Shown: positions 1-4,633 of the stretch, piece by piece | Position numbering within the stretch: the first letter of the stretch is position 1 | How the letters are laid out: the number at the start of each line of letters is the position of its first letter | NCBI GenBank assembly: GCA_035472475.1 | Contig: DATIPA010000102.1 | Location: 1 to 5,517, forward strand | From: JAFAXD01 sp035472475 | Lineage (GTDB): Bacteria > Pseudomonadota > Alphaproteobacteria > Rhizobiales > Xanthobacteraceae | Direction: 5' to 3' | DNA length: 5,517 nucleotides | Program-made: the position numbers and the translations under genes | The notes under the pieces: model-generated | The model's database searches: none | What the model was told of the DNA's origin: nothing | The model's input: only the letters and a program-made list of their open reading frames with translations

Positions 1-2
1 TG

Positions 3-65
3 CGAATGAACCCGACGGTGATCGGCGCGCGCGCCGGCGCCGCGGTCATCGCGCTCAGGGGCTGA
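3..65 (+). CDS. Possible C-terminal end of an upstream forward gene (partial, unidentified)
   Basis: A forward frame is open from the left edge to a TGA at 63-65 and would encode about 20 residues ending in GAAVIALRG. Almost every third codon position is G or C, as expected of a coding region in this genome. The same positions are also third positions for a minus-strand reading that begins with ATG at 49-47 and runs off the left edge (starting MTAAPARAPITVGFIR), so composition cannot decide the strand. I prefer the forward reading because the minus start has no clear Shine-Dalgarno, but both are possible. The product is not recognisable from so short a piece. Confidence 0.25.
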   Translation, partial: RMNPTVIGARAGAAVIALRG

Positions 66-103
66 CATCGCTTAGGCGCGGGATTATCGTCCCACCTCCC
101 TCC

Positions 104-120
104 TTTCCTGCCGCAGGAGA
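104..120 (+). promoter_or_regulatory. Shine-Dalgarno buried in a small hairpin
   Basis: The AGGAG ribosome-binding site (115-119) of the ORF at 128 lies in the 3' arm of a short stem. TTTCCTG (104-110) pairs with CAGGAGA (114-120) across a CCG loop, giving six Watson-Crick pairs and one G-U. The pairing is seen directly. That it lowers translation initiation is inference, and a 7-bp stem with a 3-base loop may be only marginally stable. Confidence 0.3.
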
Positions 121-127
121 TTTCCCG

Positions 128-334
128 ATGCTTCCTGCCACTCTCATCGCTGAAATCACCGCCAACCTCGCCGGCCTGCACCTCGAAGCCAACACCGCCG
201 CGCAGATTCTCGCCGCCGCATTTTGCGGATGTATGAGTTTTTACACAGCCAAGCTTCGTGATTTCACGGTCGGAAAACCCTTTATCTCCAGCGAGATGAC
301 CTGGCCAGGGGTCCTGTCACAAAATGTGACGTGA
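128..334 (+). CDS. Small hypothetical protein, possibly the truncated 5' end of a disrupted gene
   Basis: This 68-codon frame begins at an ATG placed 8 bases after AGGAG (115-119), good ribosome-binding spacing, and ends at TGA 332-334. I do not recognise the product. The first 31 residues (start MLPATLIAEITANL) are alanine-rich and amphipathic-looking, and their DNA is about 65% GC. From about base 221 the DNA drops to about 47% GC and the residues change character (CGCMSFYTAKL onward). One reading is that a chromosomal gene lost its 3' part when the integrase-bearing element inserted near 221 and now ends in foreign sequence. The other is that it is a short native gene or a chance ORF. No signal peptide, metal-binding motif or clear membrane segment is seen. 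Confidence 0.35.
   Translation: MLPATLIAEITANLAGLHLEANTAAQILAAAFCGCMSFYTAKLRDFTVGKPFISSEMTWPGVLSQNVT
316..330. repeat. Perfect 6-bp inverted repeat GTCACA-AAA-TGTGAC
   Basis: GTCACA (316-321) and TGTGAC (325-330) are exact reverse complements separated by AAA, in the AT-richer stretch upstream of the 79-aa gene and the integrase. No T-run follows, so an intrinsic terminator is unlikely. A protein-binding site, either an operator for the integrase module or a recombination accessory site, would fit its place, but this is inference. Confidence 0.4.
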
Positions 335-344
335 AATCAATTGC

Positions 345-373
345 TTGCGTCCAAACGCTAACGTGCCTAAAAG
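345..373 (+). promoter_or_regulatory. Weak candidate sigma-70 promoter for the 79-aa ORF and integrase
   Basis: TTGCGT (345-350) and TAAAAG (368-373) are spaced by 17 bases and match the -35 and -10 consensus at 3/6 and 4/6 positions. They lie about 30 bases upstream of the ATG at 404, in the AT-richest non-coding stretch of the window. The match is weak and could be chance. Confidence 0.2.
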
Positions 374-403
374 GAGCTGAAACTCACTTATAGGCGTCAA
401 AAA

Positions 404-643
404 ATGGCCCCGCCCGTTGGTCGCCGCGGTAACAACCTCTTCAAGCAGAAAGACGGCTTGCGTGCGATCAAGATCGCCCGCGACGGCGGCATGAAGCCCG
501 CCATGCTCGAAATCGCCGCCAAGGACGGCACGACATACCGGGTCTACGATCTGGAAGCCGCCGCAGCGAAGCAGGCGGCGCAGAACAGCAATCCCTGGGA
601 CGAAGTTTTGCCCGATGCTGCGGACGAAGAGCGGTCTACCTAA
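404..643 (+). CDS. Small conserved-looking protein encoded just upstream of and overlapping the integrase
   Basis: The predicted 79-aa protein is basic at the N-terminus (MAPPVGRRGNNLFKQKDGLR), has a middle part resembling one or two short helices with a strand-like segment (TTYRVYDL, about residues 44-51), and ends in an acidic tail (DEVLPDAADEE). The last 29 bases overlap the start of the integrase gene in another frame, which suggests translational coupling and one transcript. The ribosome-binding site is poor: AGG at 392-394 is near the ATG, while the better AAGGAG at 371-376 is too far away. Small basic proteins of this size often sit before this recombinase type in rhizobial genomes (recalled, not checked). 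A role as recombination directionality factor or DNA-binding regulator is plausible from position only; no helix-turn-helix is clear. Confidence 0.65.
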   Translation: MAPPVGRRGNNLFKQKDGLRAIKIARDGGMKPAMLEIAAKDGTTYRVYDLEAAAAKQAAQNSNPWDEVLPDAADEERST

Positions 644-1709
644 GCATTGCACCTATCAGTCGGACCGCTACGGCAATCGCCGCGTGCGCTTCCGCCGCCG
701 CGGCGTGTCCGTCTATCTCACCGGCATCCCCTGGTCGGACGATTTCATGCGCCAATACGCGGCGGCGCTCGAACGCGAGGACAAAAACCGAGCCCAGGTC
801 GGCGCACTCAGGCGCACCCTGCCCGGCTCATTCTCTGCGCTGTGCGTTTCCTATTACGGCTCGCCGGAATTTCGCTCCCTGGCGGCCATCACGCAAAGAG
901 TGCGTAGGAACATGCTCGAACGCTTCCGCGCCGAGCATGGCCATCGGCCGCTCAAAGACCTGCAACGCGCTCACATCCGCAGCATCATCGGTGCCAAGGC
1001 GGACACGCCGGAAGCGGCGAACAATTTGCTGAAAACACTGCGCGTGCTGCTCAACTATGCGGTCGAGATCGGCATGATCGCCAGCAATCCGGCGCTGCGC
1101 GTCAAGAGCTATCGCAGTCGCAACAGCGAGGGCTATCACACTTGGAGCGAAGATGAGATCGCGCAGTTTGAGGTGTGTCATCCGCTGGGCTCCAAGGCGC
1201 GGCTCGCGCTGGCGCTTGCGCTGTACACCGGCCAGCGGCGCGGCGACATCGTTCGCATGGGCTGGCAGAACGTCAAGGGCGAGCGCATCAGCGTGCGCCA
1301 GCAGAAGACCATGCTCGCGATCCCGATCCATCCCGAGCTTGCGCGCGCGCTGGCGGCAGCACCGAAGGCGAATTTGACGTTTCTCATGACCGACCATGGC
1401 GCATCGTTCACTGCCGCCGGCTTCGGTAACTGGTTCCGCGACCGCTGCGATGAAGCCGGACTGTCGCAATGCTCGATCCACGGCTTGCGCAAGGCGGCAT
1501 GTCGGCGGCTCGCCGAGGCGGGATGCAGCGCGAATGAGATTGCCGCAATCAGCGGACACACAAGCTTGCGGGAAGTGGCGCGCTATACCGCCGCCGCGTC
1601 GCAAGTGCATCTCGCTAACCAGGCGCTCGACCGGCAATTAAGGGCAGAACGCGAACAAAATCTACCCAACAGGGAAACCCAAGTTTACCCAACAGCGAAA
1701 AAGCGATGA
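615..1709 (+). CDS. Tyrosine recombinase / phage-type site-specific integrase
   Basis: This complete 364-aa protein should cut and rejoin DNA at the attachment site in the adjacent tRNA gene through a covalent 3'-phosphotyrosine intermediate. The N-terminal part (about residues 1-60, beginning MLRTKSGLPKH) is basic and probably binds arm sites. Residues about 70-165 form the helical core-binding domain, and about 175-340 the catalytic domain. The active-site set appears complete: R208 in YTGQRRGD, K231 in RQQKT, H289 and R292 in HGLRKAA, H315 in SGHTS and the nucleophile Y324 in VARYTAAAS. Length and motif spacing are normal for the family, and no frameshift or stop interrupts the gene. The start at 615 lies inside the upstream ORF and has no strong Shine-Dalgarno, which fits coupled translation. 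The overall sequence resembles integrases of Bradyrhizobium and relatives (from memory). Confidence 0.94.
   Translation: MLRTKSGLPKHCTYQSDRYGNRRVRFRRRGVSVYLTGIPWSDDFMRQYAAALEREDKNRAQVGALRRTLPGSFSALCVSYYGSPEFRSLAAITQRVRRNMLERFRAEHGHRPLKDLQRAHIRSIIGAKADTPEAANNLLKTLRVLLNYAVEIGMIASNPALRVKSYRSRNSEGYHTWSEDEIAQFEVCHPLGSKARLALALALYTGQRRGDIVRMGWQNVKGERISVRQQKTMLAIPIHPELARALAAAPKANLTFLMTDHGASFTAAGFGNWFRDRCDEAGLSQCSIHGLRKAACRRLAEAGCSANEIAAISGHTSLREVARYTAAASQVHLANQALDRQLRAEREQNLPNRETQVYPTAKKR
1663..1700. repeat. Direct repeat of 15 bp (14/15 identical) at the integrase 3' end
   Basis: TACCCAACAGGGAAA (1663-1677) recurs as TACCCAACAGCGAAA (1686-1700), with start points 23 bases apart. Both copies are inside the last codons of the integrase and end 33 bases from the tRNA CCA. 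Paired direct repeats beside an attachment core are typical of integrase arm-type sites, but that role is inferred from position. Confidence 0.5.
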
Positions 1710-1733
1710 AAGATCAGCGAGATATTTTGCCAG

Positions 1734-1821
1734 TGGTGGCCGCGGCCGGATTCGAACCGGCACTCCGGTTTCCCAGAAGCAGATTTTAAGTCTGCTGTGT
1801 CTACCGTTCCACCACGCGGCC
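1734..1821 (-). tRNA. tRNA-Leu (anticodon TAA)
   Basis: Read on the minus strand, the 88-base gene starts GGCCGCG and ends CGCGGCC-A-CCA, so the acceptor stem pairs over all seven positions and CCA is encoded. The anticodon stem is GCAGA/TCTGC around the loop CTTAAAA, giving anticodon TAA, which reads UUA and UUG. A long variable arm (TCTGG-GAAA-CCGGA) marks a class II tRNA, as expected for leucine, and the T-arm is GCCGG-TTCGAAT-CCGGC. The 3' end faces the integrase, so this gene is the probable integration target, and its last bases may come from the element rather than the chromosome. A possible extended -10 (TGCTAGAAG on the minus strand) lies about 15 bases upstream, but no good -35 is visible. 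Confidence 0.97.
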
Positions 1822-1892
1822 CAGGTGCAAGCGCTTCTAGCACGGCGGGCGCACGCACGTCGGGCTTACCTGACGCGCGCTCTCTTAAGAGC

Positions 1893-1921
1893 CCCGATTT
1901 CGGGCAGGACGGGAAATCGGG
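1893..1921 (-). terminator. Hairpin downstream of the cupin gene, possible terminator
   Basis: CCCGATTTC (1893-1901) and GAAATCGGG (1913-1921) form a perfect 9-bp stem with an 11-base loop. It begins 14 bases beyond the cupin stop codon and lies before the tRNA gene. On the minus strand no run of T follows, only CTCTTAAGAG, itself a 10-bp palindrome (1882-1891). It may therefore stabilise the mRNA end or act as a weak terminator rather than a standard intrinsic one. Confidence 0.45.
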
Positions 1922-1935
1922 TGTGGGGATGCCGC

Positions 1936-2385
1936 TTACTGCTTGAGCGCGCGGCCCCAGACGGTTTCCCAGTCCTGCCCGGCGACATCGGTCACGCGGC
2001 CGTCGCGCTCGTAGAACTTATTGGGAATCTGAAACATCGCCAGCATCAACCCACCCTCGGGCGTCCAGGCGACGTGGCGGCTGCCGGTCTCGCGCCAGAC
2101 GAATTCGCCGGCCTGGACCTCGAGGCCAGCCGCGGGCCCCTCCTTGTCCACGAGCTTACCCTCGAGCATGTAGGTCTGTTCGATCTTCACATGCTCGTGG
2201 TCGGGAAGGACGGCCCCCGGCGCACAACGCATCAATGCGGTGACGAGCCCGGTTTCCCGATCGAACAACAGCGTCTTGACCTCGCAGCCGGGGAAGCGGG
2301 TCTTCTGCCATTCCATCTGGGCGGGCCGCACCACGTGAGAATGCTGCTCGGCGGATTTTTGCGATTTCGGCGTGACGGCGTCCAT
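1936..2385 (-). CDS. Single-domain cupin protein (ChrR-like / small metal-binding cupin)
   Basis: The protein is 149 aa, a small beta-barrel cupin, probably cytoplasmic since no signal peptide is seen. Cupin motif 1 matches fully: G57, H63-x-H65, E69 and G76 in GAVLPDHEHVKIEQTYMLEG (counted from the start chosen here), with H104 of GSRHVAW as the fourth metal ligand. Motif 2 departs from consensus, with E-T-G where P-x-G is usual and Thr where Asn is usual. An ATG at 2391 would add Met-Ala, but it lies one base after AGGAGG, while the ATG at 2385 lies seven bases after it, so I chose 2385. Such cupins include metal-dependent dioxygenases, isomerases and the sensor half of ChrR-type anti-sigma factors. 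No sigma factor is adjacent, so the substrate is unknown. The gene appears to stand alone, with its own promoter and a downstream hairpin. Confidence 0.88.
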   Translation of the reverse strand: MDAVTPKSQKSAEQHSHVVRPAQMEWQKTRFPGCEVKTLLFDRETGLVTALMRCAPGAVLPDHEHVKIEQTYMLEGKLVDKEGPAAGLEVQAGEFVWRETGSRHVAWTPEGGLMLAMFQIPNKFYERDGRVTDVAGQDWETVWGRALKQ

Positions 2386-2392
2386 GGCCATT

Positions 2393-2398
2393 CCTCCT
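2393..2398 (-). promoter_or_regulatory. Ribosome-binding site that decides the cupin start
   Basis: AGGAGG on the minus strand is followed after one base by an ATG (2391-2389) and after seven bases by a second in-frame ATG (2385-2383). The usual spacing of about 5 to 9 bases favours the second. Confidence 0.7.
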
Positions 2399-2429
2399 CG
2401 GGTCGCGATGTCGCGGCGGGGCGTGCGCG

Positions 2430-2435
2430 ATCATA
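2430..2435 (-). promoter_or_regulatory. Candidate -10 element (TATGAT) for the cupin gene
   Basis: TATGAT on the minus strand matches the -10 consensus at 5/6 positions and lies about 45 bases before the cupin start. No clear TTGACA-like box is found at 16-18 bases upstream. That place is taken by the dyad at 2448-2464, which could be an activator or repressor site. Confidence 0.3.
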
Positions 2436-2447
2436 GCCGAACGCGGG

Positions 2448-2464
2448 GCTAGTGGGACACTAGC
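2448..2464. repeat. Perfect 7-bp dyad GCTAGTG-GGA-CACTAGC
   Basis: The two 7-base arms are exact reverse complements across a 3-base centre. The dyad covers the expected -35 position for the cupin -10 box and lies 12 bases from the large inverted repeat at 2477. It could be an operator for the cupin gene or a conserved part of the same repeat element. Confidence 0.5.
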
Positions 2465-2476
2465 AACTTTATGACT

Positions 2477-2553
2477 CTAGGGCGGTTTTGGATTTGAAGT
2501 TCCTAAACGAGCTTCCAGCCACAATGATAGGAACTTCAAATCCACCGCCCTAG
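2477..2553. repeat. Large near-perfect inverted repeat between gpt and the cupin gene
   Basis: The left arm at 2477-2505 and right arm at 2528-2553 pair over 25 bp: CTAGGGCGG with CCGCCCTAG, and GGATTTGAAGTTCCTA with TAGGAACTTCAAATCC. The only defect is TTTT in the left arm opposite a single A in the right. The loop is 22 bases (2506-2527). The structure starts 7 bases beyond the gpt stop, so it would fold at the 3' end of the gpt mRNA, but no T-run follows on the minus strand. Length, perfection and intergenic position suggest a dispersed palindromic element of MITE or REP type rather than an ordinary terminator. No coding potential is seen. Confidence 0.9.
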
Positions 2554-2560
2554 CGCGCCT

Positions 2561-3082
2561 CTAAAATCCACCGTCCCGGATCGGCGGCTGGAAGGCAAGG
2601 CCGGTGTCCCAGGGAAAATAGATCCAGGTGTCTTGCGATACTTCGGTAATGAACGTGTCGACCATGGGTCGGCCCATGGGCTTGGCGTAGACGGTCGCGA
2701 AATGCGCCTCGGGCAGCAGCTCGCGCACCACCTTAGCGGTCCTGCCGGTATCGACGAGATCATCGACGATCAAAACGCCCTTGCCGCGCCCGCCGCCGAT
2801 CCCGACGACGCTGCGTGCCACGTCCTTGAGCACGTTGATCTCGCCCTGCGTGATGTGGTTGTAGCTCGAGACGCACACCGTCTCGATCAGCCGGATGCCG
2901 AGCTCGCGCGCGACGATCGCGGCGGGCACCAGGCCGCCGCGGGTCACGCAGACGATCGCCTGGAACGGGCCGGCCCCGGCGAGCCGCCAGGCGAGCGCGC
3001 GCGCATCCCGATGAAATTGGTCCCACGAGACCGGAAAGGCTTTCTGCGGCTGCGGCTGCGCCTGCTCGAGCGGTTGCGCCAT
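2561..3082 (-). CDS. gpt: Xanthine(-guanine) phosphoribosyltransferase
   Basis: The 173-aa protein should transfer the phosphoribosyl group of PRPP to xanthine, guanine and possibly hypoxanthine in purine salvage; the family is cytoplasmic or loosely membrane-bound. The PRPP-binding loop is VLIVDDLVDTGRTA (about residues 103-116), preceded by CVTRGGLVPAAIVARELGIR (45-64), which resembles the RGGLVPGA region of E. coli Gpt. The C-terminal QDTWIYFPWDTGLAFQPPI (150-168) corresponds to the base-binding end of the same family. It is about 20 residues longer than E. coli Gpt, mostly as a glutamine-rich N-terminal extension and a Gly-rich insert (94-102). The ATG at 3082 is preceded by GGGGAGG with 3 bases between; a TTG four codons upstream overlaps that site and is less likely. 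The gene begins 33 bases after the dioxygenase stop, so co-transcription is likely. Its last codons (GGF, stop) resemble the adjacent palindrome. Confidence 0.95.
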   Translation of the reverse strand: MAQPLEQAQPQPQKAFPVSWDQFHRDARALAWRLAGAGPFQAIVCVTRGGLVPAAIVARELGIRLIETVCVSSYNHITQGEINVLKDVARSVVGIGGGRGKGVLIVDDLVDTGRTAKVVRELLPEAHFATVYAKPMGRPMVDTFITEVSQDTWIYFPWDTGLAFQPPIRDGGF

Positions 3083-3115
3083 CGTCCTCCCCAACCGGAA
3101 AAGGGCTGGGGCCTT

Positions 3116-3697
3116 CTAGCGCATGTCGAGCACGAAATCGAACCGCGCGGCGAGCCCGTCCCCGGCCTCCGCCATTCGCATCACCAGCTCGCGGCGGAAT
3201 AGCCCGTCGCGGCGGTTCATCGGCTCGTCCGGAAAGTAGAGCTGAGTGGTGAGCACGCCTCGTTGCGGCGCCTGCACCTTGACGTGATAGTGGCGGGTGC
3301 GTCCGGTATAGAGCGCCGGCAAGATGGTGCGCAGGCGGTAGCGGCCCTCGGCATCGGTAAACAGGTGCCCGCGATAGCGAAAGCCGACGTTGTCGTACTC
3401 GCCGCGCTCGTCGGCATGCCAGAAATCGAGGAGCGCCCGCACGACCGGCTGGCAGGAGCGCGTGAGAACCTGCCCCCTGACCTCGACCGGCCGCGCCGAG
3501 CTGTTCGACTCGACGAGATCGGCGCGCAGCGGCGAACTGGGCTTGAAATACGGCCCATCGGTCTGCCGCACGGTCGGCTCATCGCCGTCGTGACATGCCG
3601 GCGTCGCTGCAAGCGGCGCCGCGAGCGCGTCGTCGAGTGCAAATCCGGCCGCGGCAAGCGCCCCCAGCATTCGGCGGCGTGTGGGATGAAACGGCAT
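3116..3697 (-). CDS. Tat-exported intradiol ring-cleavage dioxygenase (protocatechuate/catechol dioxygenase-like)
   Basis: The 193-aa protein belongs to the non-haem Fe(III) enzymes that open catechol-type rings between the two hydroxyls. All four iron ligands of the family are visible: Y101 in GEYDN, Y130 in PALYTG, and H136 and H138 in RTRHYHVKV. QTDGPYFKPSSP (45-56) is the usual stretch at the start of the domain. The N-terminus carries a twin-arginine signal (TRRRML at 6-11, then an alanine-rich hydrophobic segment to about 27), so export in folded form is predicted. The ATG at 3697 follows AGGAGG by 5 bases; an upstream in-frame ATG at 3796 would bury the signal and is rejected. It is shorter than cytoplasmic PcaG/PcaH, and no second subunit gene is nearby. 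The substrate is unknown; a periplasmic phenolic is plausible, given the CoA ligase nearby on the other strand. Confidence 0.9.
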   Translation of the reverse strand: MPFHPTRRRMLGALAAAGFALDDALAAPLAATPACHDGDEPTVRQTDGPYFKPSSPLRADLVESNSSARPVEVRGQVLTRSCQPVVRALLDFWHADERGEYDNVGFRYRGHLFTDAEGRYRLRTILPALYTGRTRHYHVKVQAPQRGVLTTQLYFPDEPMNRRDGLFRRELVMRMAEAGDGLAARFDFVLDMR

Positions 3698-3835
3698 GAC
3701 GGCCTCCTCGCATGCGAGCCCGCCCCTTTGCGATCTTACCCGCGGTCGCAGGCCGGCGGGCATCACGAGCGCGTCAGCGCGCGGCGATCTGCGCATTGTG
3801 CGTGGGATTGCCCAAGCCGCGCCGGCCCGCGACGA

Positions 3836-4615
3836 TCACCCCCCGCTCGATTGCGCGCCCCGCACCCGCTCGAGCATCTCCTCCACCGCGCGGGTGGCGA
3901 GCGCAAGCTTTTGCGCGTCGCGCGCGCGCAGCACTACGTTGGTATTGGGCCCGTGCTGCGGATCGAAGAACGGATAGCTGCCGATCGCGACTTCGGGGTT
4001 GGCCTTGGCGATCTCGCCGAGCTGGGTGCCGATGTCGCCCTCGCGCGCGTCCGCGCGCAGGGTCTGCGACAGCATGCGAACACCGGTTTTGAGCTTGGGG
4101 GCGACCTCGTCGAGCATGGCCTGCATGATGGTCGGTACGCCGGCCATGACGATGACATTGCCGATCCAAATTCCGGGCGCCCCCGACACCTTGTTGATCA
4201 CGAGATCGGCGCCCTTGGGAATGCGCGTCATGCGCAGCCGCGCTTCGTTCATCTCCGCTCCGGTTGCGCGCAGCCGCTCCTGCAGGATGGCGAGCGCGCG
4301 CGGATCGACGTCGATCGGCACCCCGAACGCCTTGGCGACGCAGTCGGCGGTGATGTCGTCGTGGGTCGGCCCGATACCGCCGGTGGTGAACACGTAAGTA
4401 TAGCGGTGGCGCAACGCGTTGAGCGCCTCGACGATCGGCCCTTCCTCGTCGCCGACCACGCGGACTTCCCTGAGATCGATGCCGACTGCGGTCAGATACT
4501 CCGCGATATAGGCGATGTTCTTATCCTTGGTGCGGCCGGAGAGGATCTCGTCGCCGATCACCAGCAGCGCGGCGGTGACGGCCTCTTTGGGGACGGACGA
4601 ATGTGCGGTGCTCAT
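3836..4615 (-). CDS. Competence/damage-inducible protein A (CinA N-terminal type) molybdopterin-binding-domain protein
   Basis: The 259-aa protein is a MoaB/Mog-fold domain protein. LLVIGDEILSGRTKDKN (about 17-33) is the typical CinA start, and TTGGIGPTHDDIT (78-90) is the conserved glycine/aspartate loop that binds molybdopterin or a nucleotide-like ligand. NKVSGAPGIWIGNVIVMAGVP (141-161) completes the domain. The C-terminal nicotinamide-mononucleotide deamidase domain of full-length CinA is absent, and the remaining about 90 residues hold only the short CinA linker region. Many alphaproteobacteria have this short form, whose role is not settled. The chosen ATG at 4615 gives a normal-length N-terminus but has no good Shine-Dalgarno; the frame stays open upstream to 4807 with non-protein-like sequence that overlaps the divergent gene. 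It is probably the first gene of a minus-strand unit with the dioxygenase and gpt, although the 138-base gap to the dioxygenase leaves room for another promoter. Confidence 0.92.
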   Translation of the reverse strand: MSTAHSSVPKEAVTAALLVIGDEILSGRTKDKNIAYIAEYLTAVGIDLREVRVVGDEEGPIVEALNALRHRYTYVFTTGGIGPTHDDITADCVAKAFGVPIDVDPRALAILQERLRATGAEMNEARLRMTRIPKGADLVINKVSGAPGIWIGNVIVMAGVPTIMQAMLDEVAPKLKTGVRMLSQTLRADAREGDIGTQLGEIAKANPEVAIGSYPFFDPQHGPNTNVVLRARDAQKLALATRAVEEMLERVRGAQSSGG

Positions 4616-4633
4616 GGCAGCCCGAGTGCTAGC

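Larger units (their letters stand above)
221..1733 (+). mobile_element. Integrative element or island end next to tRNA-Leu (integrase module; left limit uncertain)
   Basis: A tyrosine recombinase gene ends 24 bases from the 3' CCA of a tRNA-Leu gene whose 3' end points toward it, the standard geometry of islands inserted in tRNA genes. The right limit is therefore at or inside the tRNA 3' end. The left limit is a guess, based on an abrupt GC drop at about 221 and on the 7-mer ATTTTGC occurring both at 220-226 and at 1724-1730. No copy of the tRNA T-arm or acceptor sequence was seen in bases 1-600, so no attachment-site pair is shown here. Cargo other than the 79-aa ORF is absent, so this is either a decayed remnant or the integrase end of a larger island lying to the left. 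Confidence 0.45.

Noticed and set aside
410..440. GTCGCCGCGGT near 420 as a copy of the tRNA acceptor sequence (attachment site)
   Set aside because: Only a short GC-rich string resembles the tRNA end, and the T-arm sequence is missing; such matches are expected by chance here.
828..1637. A 269-codon minus-strand open frame antisense to the integrase
   Set aside because: The forward integrase has a complete active site and normal length; the antisense product has no recognisable motif and no good ribosome-binding site was evident.
1825..2436. A 203-codon forward frame antisense to the cupin gene
   Set aside because: It overlaps the cupin gene, which has a full motif 1 and a strong Shine-Dalgarno; the forward product has no family features.
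2477..2553. The large palindrome as a CRISPR repeat or a standard rho-independent terminator
   Set aside because: There is only one unit with no spacers, so it is not a CRISPR array. There is no T-run after the stem on either strand, so it is not a standard intrinsic terminator.
2633..3202. A 189-codon forward frame antisense to gpt
   Set aside because: The Gpt reading is unmistakable on the minus strand; the forward frame is Arg/His/Asp-rich shadow sequence.
3698..3796. An N-terminal extension of the dioxygenase to an upstream ATG
   Set aside because: It would place 33 unrelated residues ahead of a clear twin-arginine signal, while the ATG at 3697 has an AGGAGG five bases upstream.
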